A DNA stretch of 64,000 bases. Source: CAUZIR01 sp034421295 (GTDB taxonomy: Bacteria; Chloroflexota; Dehalococcoidia; Lucifugimonadales; UBA2962). Below, piece by piece: positions 1 to 7,962 of this stretch. Every line of letters begins with the position of its first letter. The stretch's first letter is position 1. The position numbers and the translations under genes were made by a program. The stretch covers positions 1-64,000 of the forward strand of contig DAOUKM010000012.1 in NCBI GenBank assembly GCA_034421295.1, written 5' to 3'. The notes under the pieces were generated by a model that worked only from the letters and a program-made list of their open reading frames with translations, did not search any database and was not told the origin of the DNA.

Positions 1-701
1 TTTCCCCAGACGGCTGTTCCGGTGTATGCCTCGTTGGTAAGCAGGTAGTAGAGGCTCCCCTCGTGCCAGCACCCGCCCCGGTTGGTGACTCCCCTCTCGT
101 TGAGGTCCCTGCATATCTCCTTAAGGCCGGTGCCAAGCAGAGATCTCTCGAACATCTTCCTCACCAGGGGGGCGGTGGCCGGATCAACCTCGAGGGTATG
201 ACGCCCCTTCACCCCGTCGCTGACCCTGACCCTCCTGTATCCGAAAGGAGCCCTTGGTCCGAGGAAGAAGCCCCGGGAGGCGACTTTCCTCATCGCCACG
301 GCCACGTACTCTGAGATGCTCTCCCTGTAGAGCTCGTCGACGGACTCGATGAAGGTGTCAAGGAGCCGGACGGAGACGGAGTCGTCGGCCTGCTCGGCGA
401 TGGACATGATGCTGATGCCCTTTCTCCTGAGCATGGACCTTCTGAAATCCCAGACGAGGATGACCTTAAAGGGGGCATCGCTCCGTCCGCCATGCTCGAT
501 CATCTGCCTCAGCCGCGGCCTGTCCAAAACGCGTACGCTCTCGGCCTCGTCGACGTACTCCCCTGCGACGGAGTAGCCGTTGGCTCTTGCAAAGTCCCTG
601 AGGGTCCTGAGCTGGACATCTACGGACAGGTCGGCGTCCGATCGATCGCGGCAGACCCCTGCATACAGGGCCGCCGGTACGGTGCACTTGAGATCTTTCA
701 T
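1..701 (-). CDS. Large serine recombinase, partial (C-terminus off the left edge)
   Basis: I read an uninterrupted minus-strand frame from ATG 701 to base 1 (about 233 codons) with no stop in the window. The first ~135 residues match the resolvase/invertase catalytic domain: an ALYA strand at 11-14, LSVDVQLRTLRDFA, GEYVDEAESVRVLDRP, and FKVILVWDFRRSMLR. The following part matches the recombinase domain (RKVASRGFFLGPRAPFGYRR, LLGTGLKEICRDLNERGV, LLTNEAYTGTAVWG). Family enzymes normally carry YARVS, with catalytic Arg and Ser. Here the motif is YAGVC, so both catalytic residues are changed, each explicable by one base. A GGAGGAGG ribosome site 8 bases upstream supports ATG 701. The same frame is open further upstream with an ATG at 851, so a 50-residue extension is possible. 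It is probably a relic of an integrated element or an inactive recombinase. Confidence 0.85.
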   Translation of the reverse strand, partial: MKDLKCTVPAALYAGVCRDRSDADLSVDVQLRTLRDFARANGYSVAGEYVDEAESVRVLDRPRLRQMIEHGGRSDAPFKVILVWDFRRSMLRRKGISIMSIAEQADDSVSVRLLDTFIESVDELYRESISEYVAVAMRKVASRGFFLGPRAPFGYRRVRVSDGVKGRHTLEVDPATAPLVRKMFERSLLGTGLKEICRDLNERGVTNRGGCWHEGSLYYLLTNEAYTGTAVWG

Positions 702-850
702 TACTTCGTCCTCCTCCTTCTCTCTTCTCTGGGTCTCTGAAACCCCTTCGACAGTACGTTCGCCATCCACTACGACAGTGTGGGCACGCTCCCCGCATGG
801 CGCGGAAGCATCGGCCGGCACGTCGCCTTGTGCCCGGGTTCTGCCCGGCA

Positions 851-1111
851 TCAAGGCCAGGGCGTTCCTCGATGGATGCCATGATGCCCACGGACGCTCT
901 CCCCAAGTCCCCGGCTCTCCTTCAGCTCATCGGTGAACCCTTCCATCCACGCCTGCCTTGGCGTGTCACCATCCATGCAGCGGCATTTGCCGCATCTCGG
1001 CGCGATTCGTTCTTGAGCCGCCCCTGCGATTGCCCTGATGCGAACGAGGTACTCTCCAAGGTGCTTGCTGTCCTTTGCATACTCGGCGGCCCTCACGGTG
1101 GACCGTCGCAT
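851..1111 (-). CDS. Small hypothetical protein upstream of the recombinase
   Basis: A minus-strand frame of about 86 codons begins at an ATG at 1111. I do not recognise a family. Its middle has normal protein composition (an alpha-helical stretch RAAEYAKDSKHLGEYLVRIR) followed by a cysteine cluster CGKCRC that could bind a metal. Its TGA at 851-853 overlaps an ATG at 851 in the recombinase frame (TGATG), which would fit translational coupling. Against it, the last ~25 residues look less like coding sequence and no family match supports it. It may be a decayed remnant of the same mobile element. Confidence 0.3.
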   Translation of the reverse strand: MRRSTVRAAEYAKDSKHLGEYLVRIRAIAGAAQERIAPRCGKCRCMDGDTPRQAWMEGFTDELKESRGLGESVRGHHGIHRGTPWP

Positions 1112-2025
1112 GGGGCCCGCCCGGGGCGCCCGCCAGCACCGCCAGGTCAATGAGGGGCACCTGGAGTAAGGGCCGCAGTAGCTGTCGGCCTGAGATGGGC
1201 ATATGGTGATCCCCCCTTCCACGCCCCGCCATACTCGCGAGTTGCTCCGGAACCTAGTTGTCGAATTCCATCTTCGCCGGGGCAGACGCCAGATGTAACG
1301 CCATGCAAGCCCTTGAAATGAATGTGCCCTTGTGATAGCGATCAGCCCCTGTCCACAGATTGCCACTGTCGACAGGGGGTGGAGACCCTGGGCAGGAAGG
1401 TCGGTGATCGAGGGAGAGTGCCCGGTCGGTTAAGCCGTGACGACGACAGTGCACTGGAGGTTTACATCATCCGCCAGCGATAACTTGAGCGATAGCGAGC
1501 ACTGGCTCTGGACAGCTGGCTGGCAAGTCTCGACAGTCGTAGAAGTCGGACGCAGTTCCTACATCCCGCGGCGGAGTGACACGGACCAGGGCCTTCCTAA
1601 TGCGTCCGCAGTCGGAGGGAGGCCCTGTCTACGGCACAGGGCGCGTCGGCGCCACATGCGTCGAACCCGGCAACCTGGCGACCGATGCGCGTATCGCCGC
1701 CCTTCAAATCGAGAACCGGACACAGCTTCACTCAAGCGACCCGGGCCCTGGCCGCTTTCCCGGTCTGCGCTGTCGAAATCCCCATCGGTACTAGACGGGC
1801 GCTCCAGTCCAGATCTGAGTCCCCTTGGCTCGGGCCGAAGCCCTATCCTGAACGACGGCAAGACCCGCCGACCGCCTCCACTGATGGGTCGGCGGCGGGT
1901 TCGCCCCTGGTTCGTGACCCTAGGGTCGCCCGCCACAGGCATGCAATTGCCCCGTTCGGGTTGACTATCCCCTGGGCGCACTTCCCTCAGCCGCCGGCGC
2001 CAGGGCCGACCGCGGGCCCCGGCAA
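1112..2025. other. No gene recognised
   Basis: About 0.9 kb between the recombinase remnant and the Pro/Thr surface protein. The open frames here have compositions typical of random high-GC sequence (Arg/Pro/Ser-rich), and none carries a motif I recognise. No tRNA, clear hairpin terminator or inverted repeat was seen. Confidence 0.5.
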
Positions 2026-3005
2026 CTAGCGCCTTCGGAAGAACAGGTATCCGAAGACGCCCATGGCCAGGACGCCCACGGCCACAAGGACGATGATCAG
2101 CGTCATGCGCTGGCGGGGATTGGTTACGAGGCCGGTCAGGGCTCCCCTCACTCGGGATGCGCTGTCTCCCAGAACGGGGATCCCGGGCCTGTCAGGCAGC
2201 TCTATGGTGGGCACCGCAATGGGCGTGCGTGGTCTTGGTACTGCTGTGGGCGTGGCAGGTGGGGTCGGGATCGGGATCGGCGTGGCTGTGGGCGTCGCAG
2301 TGGGCGTCGCGGTCGGCGTCGGCGTGGGTGTAGGCGTCGCAGTGGGCGCTGCGGTCGGCGTCGGCGTGGCTGTAGGCGTTGCAGTGGGCGCTGCGGTCGG
2401 CGTCGCGGTCGGCGTGGGTGTAGGCGTCAAAGTGGGTGTCGCGGTCGGCGTCGGCGTGGGAGTGGGCGTCGCGGGCCCTGAGGCGGACCTCTGCCTGACC
2501 GTCTCCTCTGACCTGGCCTCGGACGCGGTCTCCTCCTCGGCCGCCGGGGTGAATGTCGGGGTCGGCGTAGGTGTAGGTGTTGGGTCGGGGTGGGTGTCGG
2601 CGTCGGGGTGGGCGTCGGCGGGTCCGAACTCTCGCAGTTTGCGTCCCTGCTGGCTTCTACGGGGCTCCAGAACCCGGCATTATCGTGGTAGCAGGCCAGT
2701 ACTTCATTCTGGGAGCTGTTAACGGTGAAGGTAACCCTGAAGATGCTTGTATCAGGCACCTCGATCTGGATCCCGCTGTAGCAAAAGCTGTTTATGCGCT
2801 GAACCGATAGCCCACTTACGCCGGAGGACTTCCAATGTATGTGACTGTCGGTAGAGTTCGCGTACAGGACATACGACGTGCCGGCGCTGAGGTTGGAAGT
2901 GGCGACAACGCAGCCGGGATCCCCGTCCGCATGGGTGATCCCGGTTATCAAGATCGCAACCGTAGACAGAACCAGGATCGAGGCCGCGAAAAGTATCAGC
3001 TTCAT
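2026..3005 (-). pseudogene. Secreted Pro/Thr-linker membrane-anchored protein, frameshifted
   Basis: Two minus-strand frames together make one protein. The first, from ATG 3005, has a signal peptide (MKLILFAASILVLSTVAILI), then a ~100-residue extracellular domain with four cysteines, then a run of PT dipeptides. At about 2578-2585 the reading frame is lost. In the next frame the Pro/Thr linker goes on (PTFTPAAEEETASEARSEE, then many TPTATPT units) and ends in one membrane helix (about 20 hydrophobic residues) and a FFRRR stop-transfer tail at 2026. A single-base change in the repeat tract explains this. The tract is a slippage-prone or assembly-error-prone GTCGGC/GTGGGT repeat, so it could be an error and not a true mutation. 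The function of the extracellular domain is unknown. Confidence 0.7.
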
Positions 3006-3672
3006 TTGGCCCGGGCCTTCTGCGCCGGGCACCGCAAGCGGAGCGCGGACCGACCAGACATCCTTAGTGCAGAAGCAAGGGCACCAACTGGGCTTGCCGG
3101 AATCAGCCGTAGGCTATGACTCACGGGACCCCGGCGCCCGACTCGATTTCCCACCGCCGGCAACCGTCATACTGCTTGCAGGGATTCAAGGCTGAGTCAG
3201 GAAGTACGACGACATTCGACGGCACCGGGAGACCCGCACATGGAGCCCTCACCGATGCGTTTGAGGCTTCCGAAAACAAACGGTAACCGAGCACGAATGG
3301 CACTCCCGTAACAATACACGGGATGAAGTCTCAACTGGCGACTCGGGACTGGTTAATGCTGTCCGCCGACCCCGCAATGTACACCCGTTAGCCGATTGAG
3401 CATGCAAGGCCGCCCTTCGGGTCGATTCTCGGAAATTCCCTCCGGTAGGGAAACCGGGGCTGGTTAGCCCGCCTCAGGGTAGCCGAAGTGTCCTGCCTGG
3501 GCCCCCGATCCAGAATACGCCTGTCGGACAGCGAGCTCTTAAGGTGCGATACGGGGCCCTGCGGCCCGCACGATAGGCTCCGGGCAAACGCTGCGAGCAG
3601 GTGCCGGCCCTGAGACCCTGCCTGTGCGTTCGGCCTGATGCGGCCCGGGGCCGGGAGTTCCGGGCCGGCTGG
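3006..3672. other. Intergenic region with closely spaced small hairpins
   Basis: No convincing gene. Between about 3405 and 3480 several short stems lie in a row: TTCCCT-ccggt-AGGGAA, CGGGGCT-ggtt-AGCCCG, and a TTCG-capped stem just before. They may be a structured RNA or the 3' end signals of the convergent transcripts. No known RNA family was recognised. Confidence 0.35.
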
Positions 3673-4848
3673 CTACGGAGCGTAGATCTCCGCAGAGGCG
3701 AGCACGCCCTCGATGCCGTTGCCGCCGACTACCATGACCCGACCGTCGAGCAGCTGGGTGTGACCGTAGTTGTAGCGTGCGTCCGAGAGTGTGCCGACTA
3801 TCTCCCACTCGCCGGAAGCCGCATCCCACACCTCCGCCGAGTCGCGCCTTCCGATGCCGCCTATCACCAGCACCCGCCCGCCGGCAAGCAGCGCGGCGTC
3901 GTGGTCCGCCCGGGGCTCCTGGGAGTCCCCGGTGCGTGTGAAGGTCATCGTCTCCGGGTCCCAGACATCGGTCGTTACGCGCTTACCGCGGCCGCCGACC
4001 ACCATGACTCGCCCGTCATCGAGCCTGGTCGCCGAGTGGGCAGTGCGCGACGAGGTCATCTCGCCCGCAAGGGTCCAGGTGTCCGCCTCCGGATCGTAGA
4101 CCTCGCCGGTCTTCGAATACGGCGGGTCGACCTTGCCGCCGCCCGTGACAAGCACCCGTCCGTCGGCGAGCAGCGTGGTCGTATGCTCCATGCGCCTCTC
4201 GTTCATCGGCGCAACGAGCGTCCACTCGTTCGTCTCCGGATCGAATATCTCGACCGAGTCCAACAGGCCGAGTCCCTCGGACCGCCCGCCGGCGACGAGC
4301 ACCCTTCCGTCGGGAAGCAGCACCGGGTCGGTCAGGTCGCGGGCCTCGTTGAGCGGTCCGGTCTCGGTCCAGGTGCCGGTGGCGGGATCCCATATCTCAG
4401 AGGACGTGATCGGGATGTTCTGCTCGCCCTCTCCGCCCGCTGTGAGCACGCGACCGTCCGCAAGGACAATGGTGGGCGCCGCCGCGTGCGCCGCATTGGT
4501 TTCGCCCGTGAGGGTCCACTCACCGGTGGCGGGATCGAAAATCTCGGTCGTGGTCTCGTAGTTGAGCCAGAAGCCGCCGCCGCCACGGCCCCTCCCGCCG
4601 GTGACAAGGACGCGCCCGTCCTGGAGCGTCACGGTGCCGGGGGACTCCCTGAGCGACTTCATGTCCTCTACCCGGCTAAATTCTCCCGGAGAGTCGCTCA
4701 CGACGGGCTGATCTTCGCGGGGCTCTGCGGTGCCCGAAGAAGTCTCGGGCCCGGTGACCTCGCCACCGCCACCGCCACCGCCGCCGCCGCATGAGGCGGC
4801 CAGCGCAACAGACAGGATGAGCGTGCCGATAAGAAGAGAGCGTTTCAT
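3673..4848 (-). CDS. Kelch-repeat lipoprotein (seven blades)
   Basis: A 391-residue exported protein. ATG 4848 was chosen over an upstream in-frame start because the signal peptide (MKRSLLIGTLILSVALAASC) begins there and a GGGGAAGG ribosome site precedes it. The Cys followed by a nine-Gly run looks like a lipoprotein attachment site. The mature part holds seven blades, each with a DGRVLVTGG-type motif followed about 25 residues later by EIFDP..GEW or a similar WDP motif. Seven such motifs predict a closed beta-propeller, a fold used for binding partners or, in galactose-oxidase relatives, for catalysis. No copper-ligand pattern is evident, so binding is the more cautious reading. It is divergent from the small membrane protein at 5011. 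Confidence 0.85.
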   Translation of the reverse strand: MKRSLLIGTLILSVALAASCGGGGGGGGGEVTGPETSSGTAEPREDQPVVSDSPGEFSRVEDMKSLRESPGTVTLQDGRVLVTGGRGRGGGGFWLNYETTTEIFDPATGEWTLTGETNAAHAAAPTIVLADGRVLTAGGEGEQNIPITSSEIWDPATGTWTETGPLNEARDLTDPVLLPDGRVLVAGGRSEGLGLLDSVEIFDPETNEWTLVAPMNERRMEHTTTLLADGRVLVTGGGKVDPPYSKTGEVYDPEADTWTLAGEMTSSRTAHSATRLDDGRVMVVGGRGKRVTTDVWDPETMTFTRTGDSQEPRADHDAALLAGGRVLVIGGIGRRDSAEVWDAASGEWEIVGTLSDARYNYGHTQLLDGRVMVVGGNGIEGVLASAEIYAP

Positions 4849-5010
4849 GGGCCTTCCCCGGGTGGGTCTATCGCTATGCAAAGGGATCGGAGCGCATATT
4901 GTACACGCCGGCGGCGTCTGCCGGGACGAAACCGCCGGGATCGCCAGCCGGGATCGGATGAAGCTAGGGCGGCGATTGGCGGTTCCGAACGTGGTGATAG
5001 GATCGGCGGC

Positions 5011-5406
5011 ATGGAGCCCGTGTCAGGCGGCTACCCTCGCAGGCCGGTGATTCGCACCTACCGGTCTGGATGCGGGTGTATTCCGACCATCCTCGCCCTG
5101 CCGGTGATCGTCGCGATCGCAGTGATCGTCATATTCCTGCTCACGCGCGGCGGTGACAACGGGTCCGGGCCGGCGTGCGATCTCTTCGGCCGGTCGTTCG
5201 GCACCGGGCGCGAAGCCCAGCTGACGGAATTTGAGATCGTCGGCGTGCTGGGAGACATCCAGGGGCTGGCGGAGAGCGCCGACCCCGGGGTGCGGGGGGC
5301 CGCAGAGGCCCTGCTGATCGCCTCCCAGTCGCAGGACCCGGCCCGCATCATCGCGGCGGCGGCCGAGATGGGCTCAGCCTGCGCCCGGGCGGGCTACGCA
5401 CCGTAG
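5011..5406 (+). CDS. Small single-pass membrane protein
   Basis: A 131-residue protein of unknown function. The start at ATG 5011 precedes a short cytoplasmic segment (VIRTYRSGCGCIP). One strongly hydrophobic helix follows at about residues 27-46 (ILALPVIVAIAVIVIFLL), then an outside domain of about 80 residues. That domain is predicted helical (LTEFEIVGVLGDIQGLAESA, then AAEALLIASQSQDPARIIAAAAEMG). It has two cysteines, near its start and end, that could pair. A longer upstream frame is Arg-rich and looks non-coding. No ribosome site is obvious. Confidence 0.6.
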   Translation: MEPVSGGYPRRPVIRTYRSGCGCIPTILALPVIVAIAVIVIFLLTRGGDNGSGPACDLFGRSFGTGREAQLTEFEIVGVLGDIQGLAESADPGVRGAAEALLIASQSQDPARIIAAAAEMGSACARAGYAP

Positions 5407-5651
5407 CATCCGCCGGCTCGGTCACCGCGGACTCGGATCCCAGGTCCCCACAGGCATCCGTTATCGGTCCGGATGGCGCTGCCCGTCTCGCCCGTTGGCG
5501 CTCCTAATGCTCTAGGCAAATTTTAAGAAAAGTCTCAAACAACTCGCAAAACTCCTTGATGCCCGGACGGGCGCTGCGTACGCTGCCTTTCGTCCGCTAT
5601 GCCTCGGGTCCCTCTTCCTGTGGGGCCTCACAACGATACGGGAGGGGTTGG

Positions 5652-7457
5652 ATGGAGTTCGTTCGAGCCAGGGTTACAAACTACAAGAGCATCGACGACT
5701 CGGGCTGGGTGTCCATTGACGGCATTACCTGCCTGGTCGGAAAGAACGAGTCGGGAAAATCGGCGTTCCTGCAGGCGCTGAGAAGGCTGAACCCGGCCTC
5801 CGGGGCCAGCGGGGACTTCAGCCTCAGGGACTACCCGCGCAAGGGCTACACCCGATACCGAAGGATCCACAAGGAGCAGCCCGCGACCGTCGTAAGCGCC
5901 GAGTTCAGCCTGTCCGACGAGGAGGCCGCGGAAATCCCGGCCCTCGCCTCCAAGACGATCGTCGTCCACAAGGACTACGCCAACAACCTGTCCTGGGACC
6001 TGAAGTTCAACCAGCCCTACCCGGACGCGCCGGCCCGAAAGGTCGTCGAGGACGATCTGCTGGCCATGATGCCCCAGTTCGTCTACTTCGACGACTACAG
6101 CGTCATGCGCGGGCGCATCTCCGTCGAGGACCTGCTTGAGCGAAGGAACGGCGGCGGCGAGCTCGACGATGCCGACAGGGTGTTTTTGGCCCTGCTGGCC
6201 GTGGCCGGCATAGAGATGGAGAACCTTCGCATGCACGCCAACTACGAGCACCTCAAGGCGGAGCTCGAGTCGGCTGCGATCGGCATATCGGATGAGCTGT
6301 TCGAGTTCTGGAAGCAGAACAAGCAGCTCCGGGTGGACTTTGACCTCTCGCTCGCCAACCCCGCGGACCCGCCGCCTCTCAACAGCGGCACGATCCTCCA
6401 CACCCGGGTCTGGAACGAGCGACACAGGGTTTCGGTCCCGTTCGACGAGCGTTCCCGCGGGTTCGTGTGGTTCTTCTCGTTCCTCACGTACTTTTCGAAC
6501 CTTGAGGAGGAGATGACAAACGACCTCGTGCTCTTGCTCGATGAGCCCGGCACCAATCTTCACGCGATGGGCCAGACCGACTTCATGCGCTTTATAGAAG
6601 AGCGCCTAGCCGCAAAGCACCAGGTGATATACACGACGCACTCACCTTTCATGGTCGACCTCGGCAACCTCAACAGTGTGAGGCTGGTCGAGGACATGGA
6701 CAGCACTGGCACCGTGATAAGCGATGACGTGCTCGACAACGGCAGCGAGACTGTATTCCCGCTCCAGGTCGCCCTCGGCCACCAGATGGCCCAGAGCCTG
6801 TTCCTCGCTCCGCACGTCCTGATGGTCAGCAATCCGTCGGACGTGATCTACCTTCAGATGCTGGGCGACGCGGTCGCTGCGGCCGGAGGCCCGCGTCTCG
6901 ATCCCAGGTGGACGATGGTCCCCGTGGGCGGGGCGGAGAACGTACCGACCTTCGTCTCGCTGCTCGGCGAACACCACATGACGGTGGCCGCCCTGATGGA
7001 CGTAGCGCCCAACCGCAGGCTCAGGGTCGAGGCCCAGGCCAGGCATGGCAAGGCTTCCTTCGCCGATCCGGTCAGGTGGGTCGAGGTCACGATGTCACGG
7101 GATTCGGACATAGAGGACCTGTTCGAACCGGACTATTACCTCGGCCTCGTCAACCAGACCTACTCGGACGTCCTGCACGCCGAGCTTACCCGCTCGGCTA
7201 TCACGGACAGTTCGATCTCAAGGATAGTCCAGCGCGTTTCGGCGTACTTCAAAAAGCACGACATCGACGGCGGTAGATTCGACCGCAACCGTCCGGCGTC
7301 CCTGCTGCTGGCAGGGCACGACGAGCTTTGCGCCGGGATGGACCAGCGGACAGTCGAGCGGGCGGCGGCACTGTTCGAGCGCGTCAACGGCCTGCTGCCG
7401 CAGGTCTCCGCGAGCGAGGCGCCCGCCAGCATGCAGAGGCCCCGCGCCGTAGCCTAG
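5652..7457 (+). CDS. OLD-family ATP-dependent endonuclease-like protein (ATPase plus degenerate Toprim)
   Basis: A 601-residue protein. ATG 5652 follows a GGGAGGGG ribosome site, and the N-terminal strand FVRARVTNYKSIDD is typical of RecF/OLD ATPases. Walker A is GKNESGKS at 30-37, Walker B LVLLLDEP at 292-299, and the switch histidine TTHSPF at 329-333; SRGFVWFFSF near 268 sits where the ABC signature lies. The C-terminal part follows the OLD layout, with VLMVSNPSD near 389, VPVGGAENVPTF near 423, ALMDVAP near 447 and IEDLFEPDYY further on. In active OLD nucleases the Toprim begins VEGxxD and has a DxD. Here the first Glu is missing and the second Asp is Ala, so nuclease activity may be lost. 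OLD proteins act in phage defence or DNA repair. This one stands alone, without a UvrD-like partner, as in class 1 OLD. Confidence 0.8.
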   Translation: MEFVRARVTNYKSIDDSGWVSIDGITCLVGKNESGKSAFLQALRRLNPASGASGDFSLRDYPRKGYTRYRRIHKEQPATVVSAEFSLSDEEAAEIPALASKTIVVHKDYANNLSWDLKFNQPYPDAPARKVVEDDLLAMMPQFVYFDDYSVMRGRISVEDLLERRNGGGELDDADRVFLALLAVAGIEMENLRMHANYEHLKAELESAAIGISDELFEFWKQNKQLRVDFDLSLANPADPPPLNSGTILHTRVWNERHRVSVPFDERSRGFVWFFSFLTYFSNLEEEMTNDLVLLLDEPGTNLHAMGQTDFMRFIEERLAAKHQVIYTTHSPFMVDLGNLNSVRLVEDMDSTGTVISDDVLDNGSETVFPLQVALGHQMAQSLFLAPHVLMVSNPSDVIYLQMLGDAVAAAGGPRLDPRWTMVPVGGAENVPTFVSLLGEHHMTVAALMDVAPNRRLRVEAQARHGKASFADPVRWVEVTMSRDSDIEDLFEPDYYLGLVNQTYSDVLHAELTRSAITDSSISRIVQRVSAYFKKHDIDGGRFDRNRPASLLLAGHDELCAGMDQRTVERAAALFERVNGLLPQVSASEAPASMQRPRAVA

Positions 7458-7962
7458 GTCACACCGCGATCACTGATCACAATTGCGTCAACAATGCGGA
7501 GTCGGACCGAACCAGCAACCGGGCGGGGAAGCGACCAGGATTGTAGCTGCCGATGGCAGATGCCCCCAAGCTAGGAGAAACTGGCTCGCCAACCGGCCGA
7601 CCGACCGAATGCTCCACACCGACAGGCAGGCCGTGCCTTGCACCACATACTATTGGCGTTTCGCCTGGTGACGGCGGCGAGCAATTGAATGGCCATGTCC
7701 CGGTGGTCCGACAACACCCGCGCCTTGGTTTCTCGACCGGATGCTCTCCGCACCAACCAACCTCTATACTTATACAAGCTGATCGTGACGCAGCGGGCGA
7801 TTTCCCCTCGCGAGGGGAAACTCCTGCTCAGGATAAACGTCGACTATACGGCGTCCAAGTGAATTCACCTTACGATTGGCGGACCGGTGGCCTATTCCTC
7901 CGAAGTCGTGGCGCAAACGAAACCCAGGCAAACTCCTCTTTAAGGTAAGTACGGGGGATCCC
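7458..7962. other. Long leader region upstream of the giant adhesin
   Basis: About 500 bases with no convincing gene. It contains a perfect 20-base palindrome at 7801-7820. A long untranslated leader to the gene at 7963 is possible. I could not match it to a known riboswitch. Confidence 0.4.
7801..7820. repeat. Perfect 20-bp palindrome
   Basis: TTTCCCCTCGCGAGGGGAAA reads the same on both strands. It lies about 140 bases before the start of the giant cadherin/FN3 gene. It could fold as an RNA hairpin (leader or terminator of upstream transcription) or be a dimeric protein site. No T-tract follows, so a simple intrinsic terminator is not clear. Confidence 0.6.

Noticed and set aside
1437..1964. 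A 175-codon frame on the plus strand, overlapping others on both strands
   Set aside because: Composition is Arg/Pro/Ser-rich with no motif, as expected from random high-GC DNA.
2063..2722. A plus-strand frame of VGVGVAVG repeats
   Set aside because: It is the antisense of the Pro/Thr linker; the signal peptide and membrane anchor lie on the minus strand.
3601..4794. A 397-codon plus-strand frame opposite the Kelch gene
   Set aside because: The Kelch frame has a signal peptide, a lipobox and seven regular motifs; the other frame is its shadow.
7860..7962. A possible cyclic-di-GMP-type riboswitch before the giant adhesin (GGCAAAC and GCGCAAACG)
   Set aside because: The order of motifs and pairing do not fit the known consensus.
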